A stretch of DNA of 64,000 nt from Adiantum capillus-veneris (lineage: Eukaryota; Streptophyta; Polypodiopsida; Polypodiales; Pteridaceae), in assembly GCA_014529385.2 (NCBI GenBank), contig CM043944.1:180919193-180983192 (forward strand), in the 5' to 3' direction. The position numbers and the translations under genes are program-made. The notes beneath the pieces are model-generated. The model had not been told where the DNA came from. It worked only from the letters and a program-made list of their open reading frames with translations, and made no database searches. Numbering within the stretch: the first letter of the stretch is position 1; each line of letters begins with the position of its first letter. Below, in pieces: positions 10,765-21,440 of this stretch.

Positions 10765-10980
10765 AAAAACTCAGATCTGAGATCTGAGTTTTTGGGCGCG
10801 CTCGGTTATTTTTTTACCCCAGCCGGCGTCGCTATGAGCATCGCTATAAGCGTCGCTATGAGCGTCGCAAATTTACAAAGAAATTTGCGACGCTCATAGC
10901 GATGCTTATAGCGACGCCGGGAAATTTTTTTTTGAGCATCGCTGTGTGAGCGTCGCTAATATGAAGAGCCTCTTGTAGTG
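10765..10980. repeat. CACTA right terminal and subterminal repeats with hairpin
   Basis: The palindrome AACTCAGATCTGAGATCTGAGTT (10769-10795 region) precedes a subterminal array. Within 10826-10917 an inverted repeat of about 43 bp per arm, made of GCGTCGCTAT units, folds around ACAAAG. The element ends in CCTCTTGTAGTG at 10980. Confidence 0.9.
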
Positions 10981-11660
10981 TTGTAGAGAAGAGGTATACA
11001 AATATCAAAGTGGATTTGTATTTTTCCTTGCCATGAGCAAGTTGAGAATGGTTTTTTTTTTTAATTTGCATTTTATGCCGTTATGCTGCCAAAATTTAGA
11101 ATTTTATATTTGTATTGTCAAGCATATACACACATACACATATATAAACACTTTTATTCACAACATCAACACACTTGCATACACACACATATTACACTTA
11201 CATTCACACACACATCCACTTGCATACACACACATACATACATACATACACCCATATATATAAACACGTGCATTCACAACATCAACACACTTGCATACAT
11301 ACACACATACACATATATAAACACTTGCATTCACAACATCAACACACTTGCATACATAGCACAAACACACGCACAATCATGCATAAAGACACACATATTA
11401 CACTTACATTCACACACACACACATATAAACACTTGCATTCACACACTTTAACACACTTGCATACACACTTACAGTAACAATTACAATGATGTAAGAACA
11501 CGTTGTTGTAGAGGAGAGGTATACAAATGTCAAAGTGGATTTGTATTTTTCCTTGCCATGAGCAAGTTGAGAATGGTTTTTTTTTTTAATTTGCATTTTA
11601 CGTCGTTATGCTGCCAAAATTTCGAATTTTATATTTGTATTTTCATTGCTAAGAAGATTT
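10981..11660 (+). repeat. Tandemly duplicated CACTA target sequence with CA minisatellite
   Basis: 10981-11100 resumes the sequence interrupted at 3339: TTGTAGAGAAGAGG, CCTTGCCATGAGCAAGTTGA, then TTATGCTGCCAAAATTT. After a CA-rich array (11120-11470, the same units as 2885-3300) the entire stretch recurs without the transposon at 11470-11640. This second copy is the empty site. It ends about 40 bp before the start codon of the ParB-methyltransferase gene. Confidence 0.9.
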
Positions 11661-11683
11661 TTGTTGTTTGTGGTTAATAGATT

Positions 11684-14600
11684 ATGGCTCGTACACCATC
11701 TAAACGTGGCAGGACACGTATCTCTCAAAGTAAGTTCAAATACATTAAGCTATTTGTTTTCTTTTCTTTTGTCTCATCATACTCACTAAACTATTTGTGT
11801 TCTTATTGTCTTTTGCTTGTAGGAGTAGGATACACATTAAGGTCTGGCACTACAGGGCATAGGGCCAATGCACGATCTTCCATTGCTTCTTCCAATGTCC
11901 ATCAAAAGGAGGATATTTTGGGTGATGTGCATGAAGAAGAGGTGTTCATAGATATTCATGCTACACAAGGTGAATTGGTGGCTCACAGCGTGTCTGAAGC
12001 AACAACAATTGTTGCTAAACCTCCCGATCATCCAACAGTATTTGGAAAGGATGTTCATGGTCGAATATTGGAGGAGATTGTAGAGGGTTTTATTGCAAAG
12101 AGAGGTGGGGAACCTCCTCGAATTCCTCTTTGCAGATTGATGGAAAATGAAGCCATTAGAGCGGTGGGTCCAGGCACTGAGGGCTTGGTGAAAAGGTTTG
12201 AGATGTCTAGATACAGTGTGCTTGGAGCTCCATTTCTTGTGTCATTTAAGAAGCCAGGCCCTGATCAACATTATGTTTCCGACTTAGACAAAGATGAATG
12301 GGGGCCTATTTGGCGAGAAATAAGCGATGATTTTGATAATTCCCTTCCCCTTGAGTGGGAAGACTTAAGGGGAAAAAAAAATTATCGTTTGGGATGGTAA
12401 TCACCGTTTGAAAACTTGGATGCGCTTAATAAAAACACGTAAGTGATTTCTTTTTTGTTTAATGTAAAGTTAACTTGTATTACTCTATGCTTTCTAATTT
12501 TCTTTTTTGTTGTTGTAGAATTTTCAATGATAAAGTGGAGACATTGTTCTGTGAAATGTCAATTTGTCTTTGTTGATAGAAGTGCAGAGGGGGAGCTTAT
12601 GCTAGCTTTGCGCTCTCAAAATGAGTAAGCACATTTGTTGTTTTGAACGTTATTGCTATTACTTTATCGATGTCATTCTACTGCCATTTAATTTAAGATA
12701 CTGTGGTTTAGGATTGGTAGAACCACTGTGAGAACAAATTTTGGGCAGGAGATCTAGCTTCTTGTTCCAAAAACTGGTTGTGGCAAGCAAATATTCTTTA
12801 ATGAAAGACTTTCCCCAAGATTGGATTCGATGGATAGAGGTAGAGCTTGCTTGTGAGAAGAAGGCATCTAAAGGGAGTTGGTACAACGCTCCTGCTCTTT
12901 TATTAGCAATGCTCATATGGAAGGTATATTGTTTTGCCTTAAAGTACACTTTTTATGTAATTTCTAAAGCTCGATATTATTTTGTAAAATCTTACTTTTT
13001 TTTTCCCATTTGCTCTACAAAAGGAAGACTTTGACTTGTCTCTTATCAAAGAGATGCAAGAGATCAATGATCCCTCAATTTCACTGCCAGAAAAGGAAAT
13101 GGTTGCTCGAGGAAGAGTAGAAAAAATATTCAAAGAAAGAGCTTATAAGGTAAACACTTTCTCTTCTCCCCATTTATGTTTGAATTTCTATAAAATTGTA
13201 AGTTGACATGTCATTTGAATTTGATATATTTGATTCAAAAATTGATTTGATTTGATCTCGTGCTAATGTAACATAGATGTTGGCCATTGCCAACCCCGCC
13301 AATGGCCAAGGGTTCTTCTCTTTATTATTTAACTTCAATTGGATAAGAGAAAAGGATCAAGTGGGCCTTACAAGAGACAAAGTCCACTCTTTGGCAACTT
13401 CTAAAATATCACGAGAGAGGTAATAATTTTTGGATAAAAAATACACATGAAATCATCAAATGAATCAATGCATTTTATGGTTTGTTTATTGTTTGCTCTA
13501 TAGGAAAAAGAAAATATTGCACTCTTTGATGCATTTCCGTGTAGATGATGTTACTTCTGAGCATTATATTAGTGCAATAAAATTTAGAGTGTACTTGCGT
13601 AAAGAGTGGTATTGGGAAAGTATCTTTAAGCAATGCTTGAGGATCAAAGGGAAAATGATTGAAGAAATGCCGGAGGGCTTTGAAGCATGGTTTCATCACC
13701 AATTGAGGGACCACATTGATAAAGATTTTGTGGAGCTTTGGAGTAAGCTCAACACAAAAGAGTCGGATGATAAAACTCCAGAGCTTATGGAATCTTCAAG
13801 GAGAGTATTATTCAGGTAATACAATTGATATCTTTATGGTTGTTATTCTATTTTTTACTTAGAGTTTGTATAATAAATAAGTCACTTAGGAAAGGAGCTC
13901 AAATAAAGTTAACTGCATTTTATGTAGATGGCTAATTCAGCTTTACGATCAAACTTTGTTGGAGAAGTTGCCAATTGCTGTTGAAAGTTGGAGGGACCTC
14001 TCTTGTGAGGAGTGTATGTATCCACTATGGATGAGAGATTATGGTTTGATTGCTTGGGAAATTGAGTATTGCCCTTCGTGGCTAGATTACACTCAAGGCA
14101 CCTACCCACTTGATGAAGGGAACTTATATAAAGGTTATTTTTGGCATTTATAAAAACTACAAAATTGTTAAAGTGCTCATACTATTTAGATTATGTTTGT
14201 GAGAAATATATTTTTGTTTTCTTTAGAGCACGTTCTTGAAAGAAATGAAATTGGTATTGAGGAGATTGGCTCAGCTTCCAAGAAAGCCACCTCTTCGAAA
14301 AGAGTAAACAATAGTACAATCTCCTCTATAAAGAAACGATTGGATTTTGTTAGATCCAAGAAGCCCAAGAAGTCTCCCAAAAAGAATCAAAAAGGTGCTC
14401 AAGGCTCCACAAGTAAACTTGCTTGTATAGATATCTAGCTGTCACTTTCTTTCTACTCAACAATTCTTGATGAAATATTTTATTTTTTGATTATGCAGTG
14501 CCTTCCATAGATTGTGATGTGAACCATATTGGGAACATGCTAGATGTTTAAAAAATTTCTCTCGATGATGAGAAATGGTAAACACATGTGAAAAGAAAGA

Positions 14601-15677
14601 CTAACTATGTGTGGTGTGTGTTGTGAATGTTTGAAATACATTTATTTGATCGTATGCAGGATCTTGGATTTTCTTCATTCAGCCCATGTTGATGGGGAAA
14701 AGAGCAATGAAGTGGCCTCTCTTTTGTTTGCGGATTTTCCAGCAAACTTTAAAGTTGAAAATTTTTCAAAGAACGAGGTATGCATCCTTCAAAACCACAA
14801 TGGACAGTCTATGATAGTTTTGGAAATTTAATTAAATTAACAATGTGTATTATGAAGGTCCCTCCATGGAATCAATTCTCTCAAAAATTAAGTAAGAAAG
14901 TGAGCGTAATAGCTTCAAAGTATGTGGCAAACAATGGGTGGTACATCACCCTAAGCTCCACTGATCACTTTGGCATTGTGTCTAGCCATGCCATCGAGAT
15001 GGGATTCAAAATGATGCACACCATCCTTATTTTGATCCCCGATGGTTATGTGTGAAAGACCATTGAGATTGAGAGAGTAAGTAAATTTATTTGTTGATTG
15101 AAAAGCATGCTTGTAGTTTTCTTCAATTAGATCACATTCTAATTGTAATTTGTAGGTGGAAACACTATTGCTAGGATTGTTTTATCGTAAGGGTCAACGT
15201 CCTATCTACGATCGACGAGATAGAGAGTGCGTGGACAACAACTCTTTCGATGCCAAGTCTAGAATACTGGTGGAGCGCGCCGACGGAGAGTACATTGGAG
15301 GACACGCTCTTAGAGGTGCCGCCGAGCGTAGCCTTGACTTCTTTCGGTAAGAATATATGCTTCCTACGATGCGTTATTGGACTATGTTACATAAAGTAAA
15401 AATACGTATATTTTTTGCTTTTTTTCGCTGGCTTGTGCGGACATTTACTACGGAGCACACCTACATTGTTGATATGTTTTCTGGATGTGGTGGCTTGGGC
15501 AATGTTTGCGTTGAGTTGTCTAAACACTGTCTCTGCATAGATGGTGATCCAGAGGTCTTCCATCAACATCTTTCACGCTTCAAGGCTCCATGTGTACGTG
15601 CTATTTCAACAATTGATGCAGATAGCGATGAGGAGACTGATTGGCAACAATATGAGCCCGGATCACATTGCCCTTGA
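11684..15677 (+). pseudogene. ParB-like / beta-class DNA methyltransferase-like fusion gene, multi-exon
   Basis: Fourteen exons join at GT-AG sites: 11684-11729, 11823-12438, 12519-12624, 12712-12923, 13024-13149, 13277-13419, 13504-13815, 13928-14133, 14227-14412, 14499-14577, 14660-14777, 14858-15076, 15156-15346, and about 15440-15677. They would encode roughly 930 residues. Exons 2-3 hold a ParB/Srx-like pattern: IPLCRLMENEAIR, PFLVSF, then VWDGNHRLKTW in a frame one base away after a run of nine A. Exon 9 is Lys/Ser-rich. Exons 11-14 fit a beta-class DNA N4/N6-methyltransferase: LLFADFPANF at the catalytic loop position, NNGWYITLSS, EMGF, then VDMFSGCGG and CIDGDPEVF as the C-terminal SAM-binding part. 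The catalytic loop is not a clean DPPY/DPPW. Stops at 14549 (TAA) and 15053 (TGA), the A-run shift, a phase mismatch at exon 2/3 and an unclear last acceptor mark it as broken or misassembled. It is homologous in layout to bacterial and phage ParB-methylase fusions; role here unknown. Confidence 0.65.
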
Positions 15678-15954
15678 TTGAAATCAACATTGGTATTATC
15701 TATCATTTTTTCTAGTTTGTGATTTTTATGGAACAACGTGTGACCATGGTGTTTGGGTGCCACTTTTTTGGTATTACTGAAGACATGTTGTTGGTGTTGA
15801 TCGTCCTTATCAATTCAGCCATGATTTCATATTTATTATACTAGATAGAAGTTTGTTGAGAGCTTTGGATTTACCAAAGTAATATACCAACATATGCTTT
15901 TTTGCTTATGTAATTTCTTCTTCCCGTGAGCATTCGCTGCTACACGGAAGCAAG

Positions 15955-16375
15955 TATGGAATGGGAATTTTTTTAGTTTGAATTTTCATACCGTTATGCT
16001 GCCGAAATTTTGATTGCTTATCAATATAATCATGCTTTTTGTTCATGTTTGAAAACATAATCATGATTTCACGTATACAGAAAAGTTAGTCAAGCTTCAC
16101 GGATGCAAGTATGGAATGGGAAATTTTTTTGTTTGTATTTTCACGCCGTTATGCTGTCGAAATTTTGATTGCTTGTGAATATAATCATGCTTTTTGTTCA
16201 TGTTTAGAAACATAATCATGGTTTCATGTATACGCAAAAGTTAGGCAAGCTTCACGGAAGAAAGTATAGAATAGAAAGCTTAACAAAAGTTAGGCAAGCT
16301 TTCACAGAAGCAAGTATGGAATGGTTTTATTTTTATTTTTCACGTTGTTATGCTGTCAAAATTTCATTTGTTTGT
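15955..16375 (+). repeat. Tandem repeat downstream of the methyltransferase gene
   Basis: Two full units of about 150 bp and a shorter third. Each contains AAGTATGGAATGG, a T run, then TTATGCTGYCRAAATTT and CATAATCATG. The core (AATGG, T run, CGTTATGCTGCCAAAATTT) also occurs upstream of the gene at 11040-11100 and 11570-11640 in the same orientation. Confidence 0.85.
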
Positions 16376-16640
16376 CAGTATTTCTTTACAATGTCGGTCT
16401 AAGAATATATATAGTTTTATATATAATATTTATATTATATATATAATATCTTTTTATTTATTTATTTATATGTGTGTTTTTATGTACGTAAGGAGATCTT
16501 CAACTCGGTAAAGTGTTTTTAAGTACTTGTTCATACAATATATATAGTTATTTATATGTGTGTGTTTATGTACGTATGCAGTTCTTCAACTCAGTAAAGT
16601 GTTCTTAATTACTATTTTATATGCAAGAGTCTATGCGTGT
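16376..16640 (+). repeat. AT-rich tract and 95-bp direct duplication
   Basis: TATTTATATGTGTG, TTTATGTACGTA and TTCAACTCRGTAAAGTGTT are repeated in order at 16455-16530 and 16548-16625. No gene is seen. Confidence 0.8.
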
Positions 16641-17236
16641 ATCATTACTTTGAGGTCTTCGCCGAAAAAAGTACAACCATCAATATTTTTTAGATTCCTA
16701 GTTTCAAATTGGCTTATTAGGGATTCATCCTTGTTTGCAACAACACCTACATGGACAGGAAAGTATATTCTACTAAAAGTAGGGTAAATACTAAAGACAT
16801 GCTCATCTTTTTCTTGCATTATATAAAAACTTACATAGATTTTCTTTACATTTGGCTTTCAAACAGCTTGTAGTTACATTTGACGGTTCAGTTTAGCTAC
16901 AAGATATCAACAATACCCTAAATTATGACAGATCTTGAAGATGTGTTAGTAGACCAGGCCGATTAAAAGTATCACAGCTACTTCAATAATAATAAGTCAA
17001 ATAGAGACATATGAATTATTCTTGCCAAGGCACTGAAGAGTGGAACACCATCATATAGTTAAAATAAGCATCATATAATTAAAATAAGTTGTTTACATGA
17101 TTAGGTAGGGAATCAAACCTGCACACACACACACACACAGAGTACAACTTGCATCACACTAGTACAATTTATCATGTGCTAGTGAATATTTATTTAACTA
17201 TATTATTTAGTGCATAATTATTTAAATCTTTCCTCA
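16641..17236. other. Spacer with no recognisable gene
   Basis: AT-rich sequence with a short CA tract at 17120-17138. Short frames on both strands are unsupported. Confidence 0.5.
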
Positions 17237-17585
17237 ATCTTCAACCACATGAGAGCCAGAGATGTCGACCAGGTTGATTGTGCGTTTGCAGACAAGAAAA
17301 TGGTCAATCTCCGCCTGTAAAGCGGCCCTTCGAGAGCTATCTATGTACCCCCATGTCTCCCACTTGCCCAGAGCTTCTCGCATTGTCTCAAAGCCATCAT
17401 TGAGTTCCTGGTCTCCGGTGTTACGAGCGCGATTAAGGTGGTTGAACATCCGGATCGCCTTGTTTGTGTCACGCTCTCTCTGTGTAAACGTATTCTTTTC
17501 TTCAAGGGGTGCGTTGGGGGGGAGTTTCTGAAGCTCTTCATGGATTTTTGCAACTACCTCATTACCAGTAGTTGCATATCCTATA
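17237..17585 (-). CDS. Unidentified exon, terminal coding part
   Basis: An open minus-strand frame of about 115 codons ends in a stop after DISGSHVVED. It reads through NEVVAKIHEELQKLPPNAP and FETMREALGKWETWGYIDSS, with a charged helical composition unlike the repeats around it. The open frame continues past 17449, the first in-frame ATG. A T-rich tract ending TATAG (near 17585) looks like a splice acceptor, and a TATATAAA lies about 90 bp further upstream. I do not recognise the family. It converges with the methyltransferase gene and may belong to the same unit. Confidence 0.45.
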
Positions 17586-17649
17586 GGAATTGTATAAGTA
17601 CAGGGAAAATGAAAAAATCTCTCTTGATTAGCACCTCCGATTCACTTGT

Positions 17650-18125
17650 GCAGCATATGGTGCTTGCCTTGTAACATTTATATAGGCTAAAGCACCATGC
17701 TCTCAAAAAGCATTGATAGTGATGGAAGGGTGGCATGTGTTAGTGACATGAGGGGTCCCACACAGCATATGATAACTGCTAAATTGGAGCGTGCAATAAT
17801 ATATGCATGATTTGTCAATATGAATATTATAATCGTCTACTACTCCACCACTAACTTTTAAAGTGGGGTGTGCAATAAAATATGCATGATTTGTCACTAC
17901 GATTATTATTCCCCTATAAGATTTATAAGCATCTAAAAGTGCAATGAGTAGACAACACTAACTGCCTCTCTAAGGGCTCGGGAAACACTATGATTATTAT
18001 TCTTCTATGAATACTATAGGCATATAATAGTGCAATGAGTAACCACCACTAACTGCCTCTCTAAGGGCTCGGAAAACATTATTTGTGGACCGGGCTTTGG
18101 AACCTTTTCACACGCATATGAACAG

Positions 18126-18128
<3 letters not shown>
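17650..18128. repeat. Spacer with a short duplicated segment
   Basis: CACTAACTGCCTCTCTAAGG with the neighbouring GGCTCGG occurs at 17956 and again at 18048, with ATGATTATTATTC between them. No gene is visible. Confidence 0.6.
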
Positions 18129-18199
<71 letters not shown>

Positions 18200-18430
18200 G
18201 TGAGTAGAAAACGTGCACACAACCTAATTCTTCACAACAAAACTCCACTTTCATCTCAATTAAAATGTGGGATATTTATAAAATATATAAATTAAACCAA
18301 CACATAAACAATTCTATACCAAGATACTAAATGAAATAATTTGAACTGGCTTGAGAACCTTCTTGCCCAAACTTGAGCCGAACTTTTTTCATTTTGAACC
18401 TATCTTTCCTCTCACCCCCTCATCTCCCAC

Positions 18431-18476
<46 letters not shown>

Positions 18477-18736
18477 ACGTACACACACACACATGTGAGT
18501 AGAAAACGTGCACACAACCTCCTTCTTCACAACAAAACTCCACTTTTACTTAACTCCACTTTCATCTCAATTAAAATGTAGGATATTTATAAAATATATA
18601 CATTAAACCAACACATAAACAATTCTATACCAAATTACTAAATGAAATAATTTGAACCAGCTTGAGAACCTTCTTGCCCAAACTTTAGCTGGACTTTTTT
18701 CATTTTGAACCTATCTTTCCTCTCTCCCCCTCATCT

Positions 18737-18775
<39 letters not shown>
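18129..18775 (+). repeat. CT/CA microsatellites in a roughly 296-bp tandem duplication
   Basis: CT and CA runs (18129-18200, 18430-18480, 18740-18772) separate two near-identical units starting GTGAGTAGAAAACGTGCAC at 18199 and 18495. Both contain TTCTTCACAACAAAACTCC and end CCCCCTCATCTCCCACTC. The unit is an inverted relative of 2455-2690. Confidence 0.85.
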
Positions 18776-18776
<1 letters not shown>

Positions 18777-19365
18777 GTCGGTACTCTCACACCCCGATCC
18801 TATCTCTACTTCACAAGTATGTTTTTCTCTCTCCGTCTAATCCTTCTTCTCTCTCCTTCCCTTGGTACTTATTTAACATACCACAACGCCACCTTAGAGA
18901 GCATACATATGAGTGGAATCCATGCTTCTATAAACTGGAAAAAGCATCACTTGTAGCAAAAAAACACGAATTGATTAACTCGTAGATAAAATTAACCCAT
19001 TGACATGCACTAAAATCTAACCTAAATTTTAAAAAATCTAGTCCATCGAACATAAATTTAAATCTAATTTAATCTTAAACTCAAAATAAACCTAAATCTA
19101 ATCTAATTTAACGTAAATCTAAATCTAACATAAATAAACCTAAATCCAATCTAACGTAAATCTAACTAAAAATAAACCTAAATCTAATCTAATCTAACGT
19201 AAATCTAAATCTACCGTAATCTTTAACATCTCTTGGGATAGTTTCCTACGACTTTAAAACTCTCTTCTTCTCTTGTGTTTGTGTGTGTGTGGGTGTGTGT
19301 GTATGACAATAAAAAGAGGAAAACGGTATAACCTTTCTATCATCCAAGTGTGGTACGTCAAAAAA
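18776..19365 (+). repeat. CTAAATC-rich dispersed repeat, second copy
   Basis: 18960-19220 repeats AAACCTAAATCTAATCTAA and relatives. 19205-19350 then follows the same order as 10030-10160 inside the CACTA element. 19350-19375 resembles the 3' tail of the SINE described at 22869-23244. Confidence 0.65.
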
Positions 19366-20420
19366 TAAAAGTGCCACATGAGGTCGTGAGAGTAGGATGG
19401 GAAGCTACAAATTTTAAGGACCTAGTTTATATTTGGGGACCTAGTTTTGAACAATGGTGGTCCATAGGGTTGAAAGTATAATAATTCAAGAGCCATGGAG
19501 AGACCACTAGTAATTGTGGTATGTAAGATGATCTAAAGTAGCAGTAAAGTATCACATGAGGTCATTAGAGTAGGATTGGGATCTACAAAATTGGTTGAGG
19601 CACTTACAAGAGCATGATCTTTACATATAGGGCTTATGAGAGCTTCCAAAGAATTCTTATACTAGATAGGCCCTCAAGTAATCTCAACAACTAGCCATTA
19701 CGGAGTCTTTGGTAGAGAATGAATAGGAGCTAGAAAAATTATCGTTGAGACTCGAGACATGTACTAGGTCAGTATCTTAGATATACGGGTGGGAACTTGC
19801 GAGTCATCATTATGTTAGATTTTTCCTTGAGTTGAGTCTCAATCAAGGAGGCAGGATCCCTCTCACATATTATGTCAACAATTAAATTACCATGGCTATA
19901 TCTAACAACCCATTTTTGAGAGGCATAGAATGGCTCATACAAGGTTCATCGCAGAGGATGAGATTGAATATCCCATGATACATACACCCATGATAGATGT
20001 CATGTGAATGTAATAACCCATGATAGATATCATTTGACGTAAGAAGTACAAAGTCGGTAAATTTGGAGTGAAAAGTAATGGGAGACACTAAGAATGCATC
20101 TCCTAACCATCTCCACAATTTCCTAACGATCTAGACATGCCTAAGAATTCACTTAAATTATGTTCCTAGAGTGGTTTGAAAGCAACAAAACAAGTTTTTA
20201 TTCTTGATATAATTAGAGCTATAATACCTCCACAATATTTAAAGTGGCCTTTCCTTTTATTGTGTGAAGATTCATTGCATGAAAGGGAAGGATGTGCTTT
20301 TTCCACTCCTATACAATTTCAAGGGTTGTTAGGAAAGGGGAAGTTATCCACCCCATTTATAACAATGCCCTAATGATCTTAATATAGCCTACTGTTGTCC
20401 ACCTTGAGGTTTCCTTGATT
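19366..20420 (+). repeat. Composite repeat family, 3' segment, extra copy
   Basis: From AAGTGCCACATGAGG onward this matches 23245-24330, 47623-48500 and 51761-52830 in the same orientation. Shared landmarks include AAGAGCCATGGAGAGACC, ACTAGGTCAGTATCTTA and CACAATTTCCTAACGATC. Only broken frames are present. Confidence 0.85.
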
Positions 20421-21440
20421 CCCTATCTTTCTCAAAGGCCTTTCTCTATCCTCACCCTCTCACCGCAACCGCCGTCGTGTTCTCGTGTCGTAGCGGCTAG
20501 AAGACATGTCTACTAGCATCACCTCAACTTGCCGGTTGAGAGCAAGGGGAAAAGGAAAATAGAGAAAAATAGTTCAAAAACTTGAAGAATAAATCTAATT
20601 TTCTAGAATTTCCTCTTGCCAAAGTCAAGAACGTAATTTTATACGTGTGAAAAATGATTTTTCCCGGACACTGTTTACACTGCAAACCGTGGCGGGGCTA
20701 CTAGCGTCACTTCAACCGCAGCCTTGCAATGTGCGAAACGTTTTTCATTGGCAGCCAGGAAGTTTACACTACCAACCGGGGCGGGGCCCATCATATTAAA
20801 AATCCCATAAGCCAGGCGGCTGTCGGGAAGGGTACGCCATATAATGCGCGAATGTGCTCTTCTGTATGTCGAAGATCGTGGGAGGTATGAGGCTGGAGCC
20901 CGGAAAGCCCTTCGGCCCAGGGCCACGACCGCCATTGCACCAGGACCGCCGTGCGCATGGCGGGGAAGACGCCCCCATCACGGGATGACATGCGCTTGTT
21001 GGGAGTGGGGACATGGGGGCACCCCAGCGCCGAGAAATCTGACCGTGCCATCGCTCCTCGAAGGGGCTCTGGTCTCATGCCTCCCACGGTTCCCCCTTTT
21101 GCTCAGCATTGTCGCTGTGCCCGCGTTGTTGGTAGTGACGCCATCATAATCATCATGCAAGCCCTATGTAGCTCTTATGCCTGTCTTCGCACTGCAACTA
21201 GAAACAGAGCTTATGCTCATGCTTTCCGCATTAACGCCTACTGCCTATGCTTATGCTTTCCGCATCAACGTCCAGGGAAGCTCATGAAGAGAGAGGCAAG
21301 CATGAGATGATGATTAGGCTTGCCAACTAGGGCTGTTTAAACAAAACGTCAGAGTCGGTGGTTGACCGTCCAGGGAACTTCACAGTGATCGTCTAATTTA
21401 GAGATCATTGCTATACGGAAGTATAGCAATAAATACTAAA
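20421..21440 (+). repeat. Composite repeat family, GC-rich LTR-like segment
   Basis: 20990-21440 matches 50140-50640 (GGACATGGGGGCACCCCAG, GAGAAACTGACCGTGCC-like, CATCAACGTCCAGGGAAGCT). 20421-20990 has no match elsewhere in the window and no convincing gene; its GC-rich frames on both strands overlap and are unsupported. Confidence 0.65.

Larger units (their letters stand above)
3340..10980 (-). mobile_element. Complete CACTA (En/Spm-type) transposon
   Basis: The 7641-bp element begins CACTACAAGAGG and ends CCTCTTGTAGTG, the inverted terminal signature of the CACTA superfamily. Both ends carry dense GCGACGC subterminal motifs. Inside, on the minus strand, lie a TNP2 transposase gene and a TnpA-like gene in the usual order. 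Flanking bases are CTG on the left and TTG on the right. An empty copy of the target at 11470-11640 reads GTTGTTGTAGAG, so the 3-bp target duplication was TTG with one later change. The element also carries an HMA-domain gene fragment at 9728-9922. Broken transposase frames suggest this copy is not autonomous unless the assembly is at fault. Confidence 0.95.

Noticed and set aside
10299-10787. Three overlapping plus-strand frames with Cys/Val/Leu/Ser runs
   Set aside because: They translate a 57-bp minisatellite and CT/GT/GA tracts in three phases; no protein-like composition.
15477-15560. VDMFSGCGG as a C5-cytosine methyltransferase motif I
   Set aside because: C5 enzymes have this motif at the N-terminus with PCQ downstream. 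Here it is at the C-terminus after an N4/N6-type region, and no PCQ follows.
20675-21310. GC-rich frames on both strands
   Set aside because: They overlap each other, lack domains and are partly repeated as noncoding sequence at 50140-50640.
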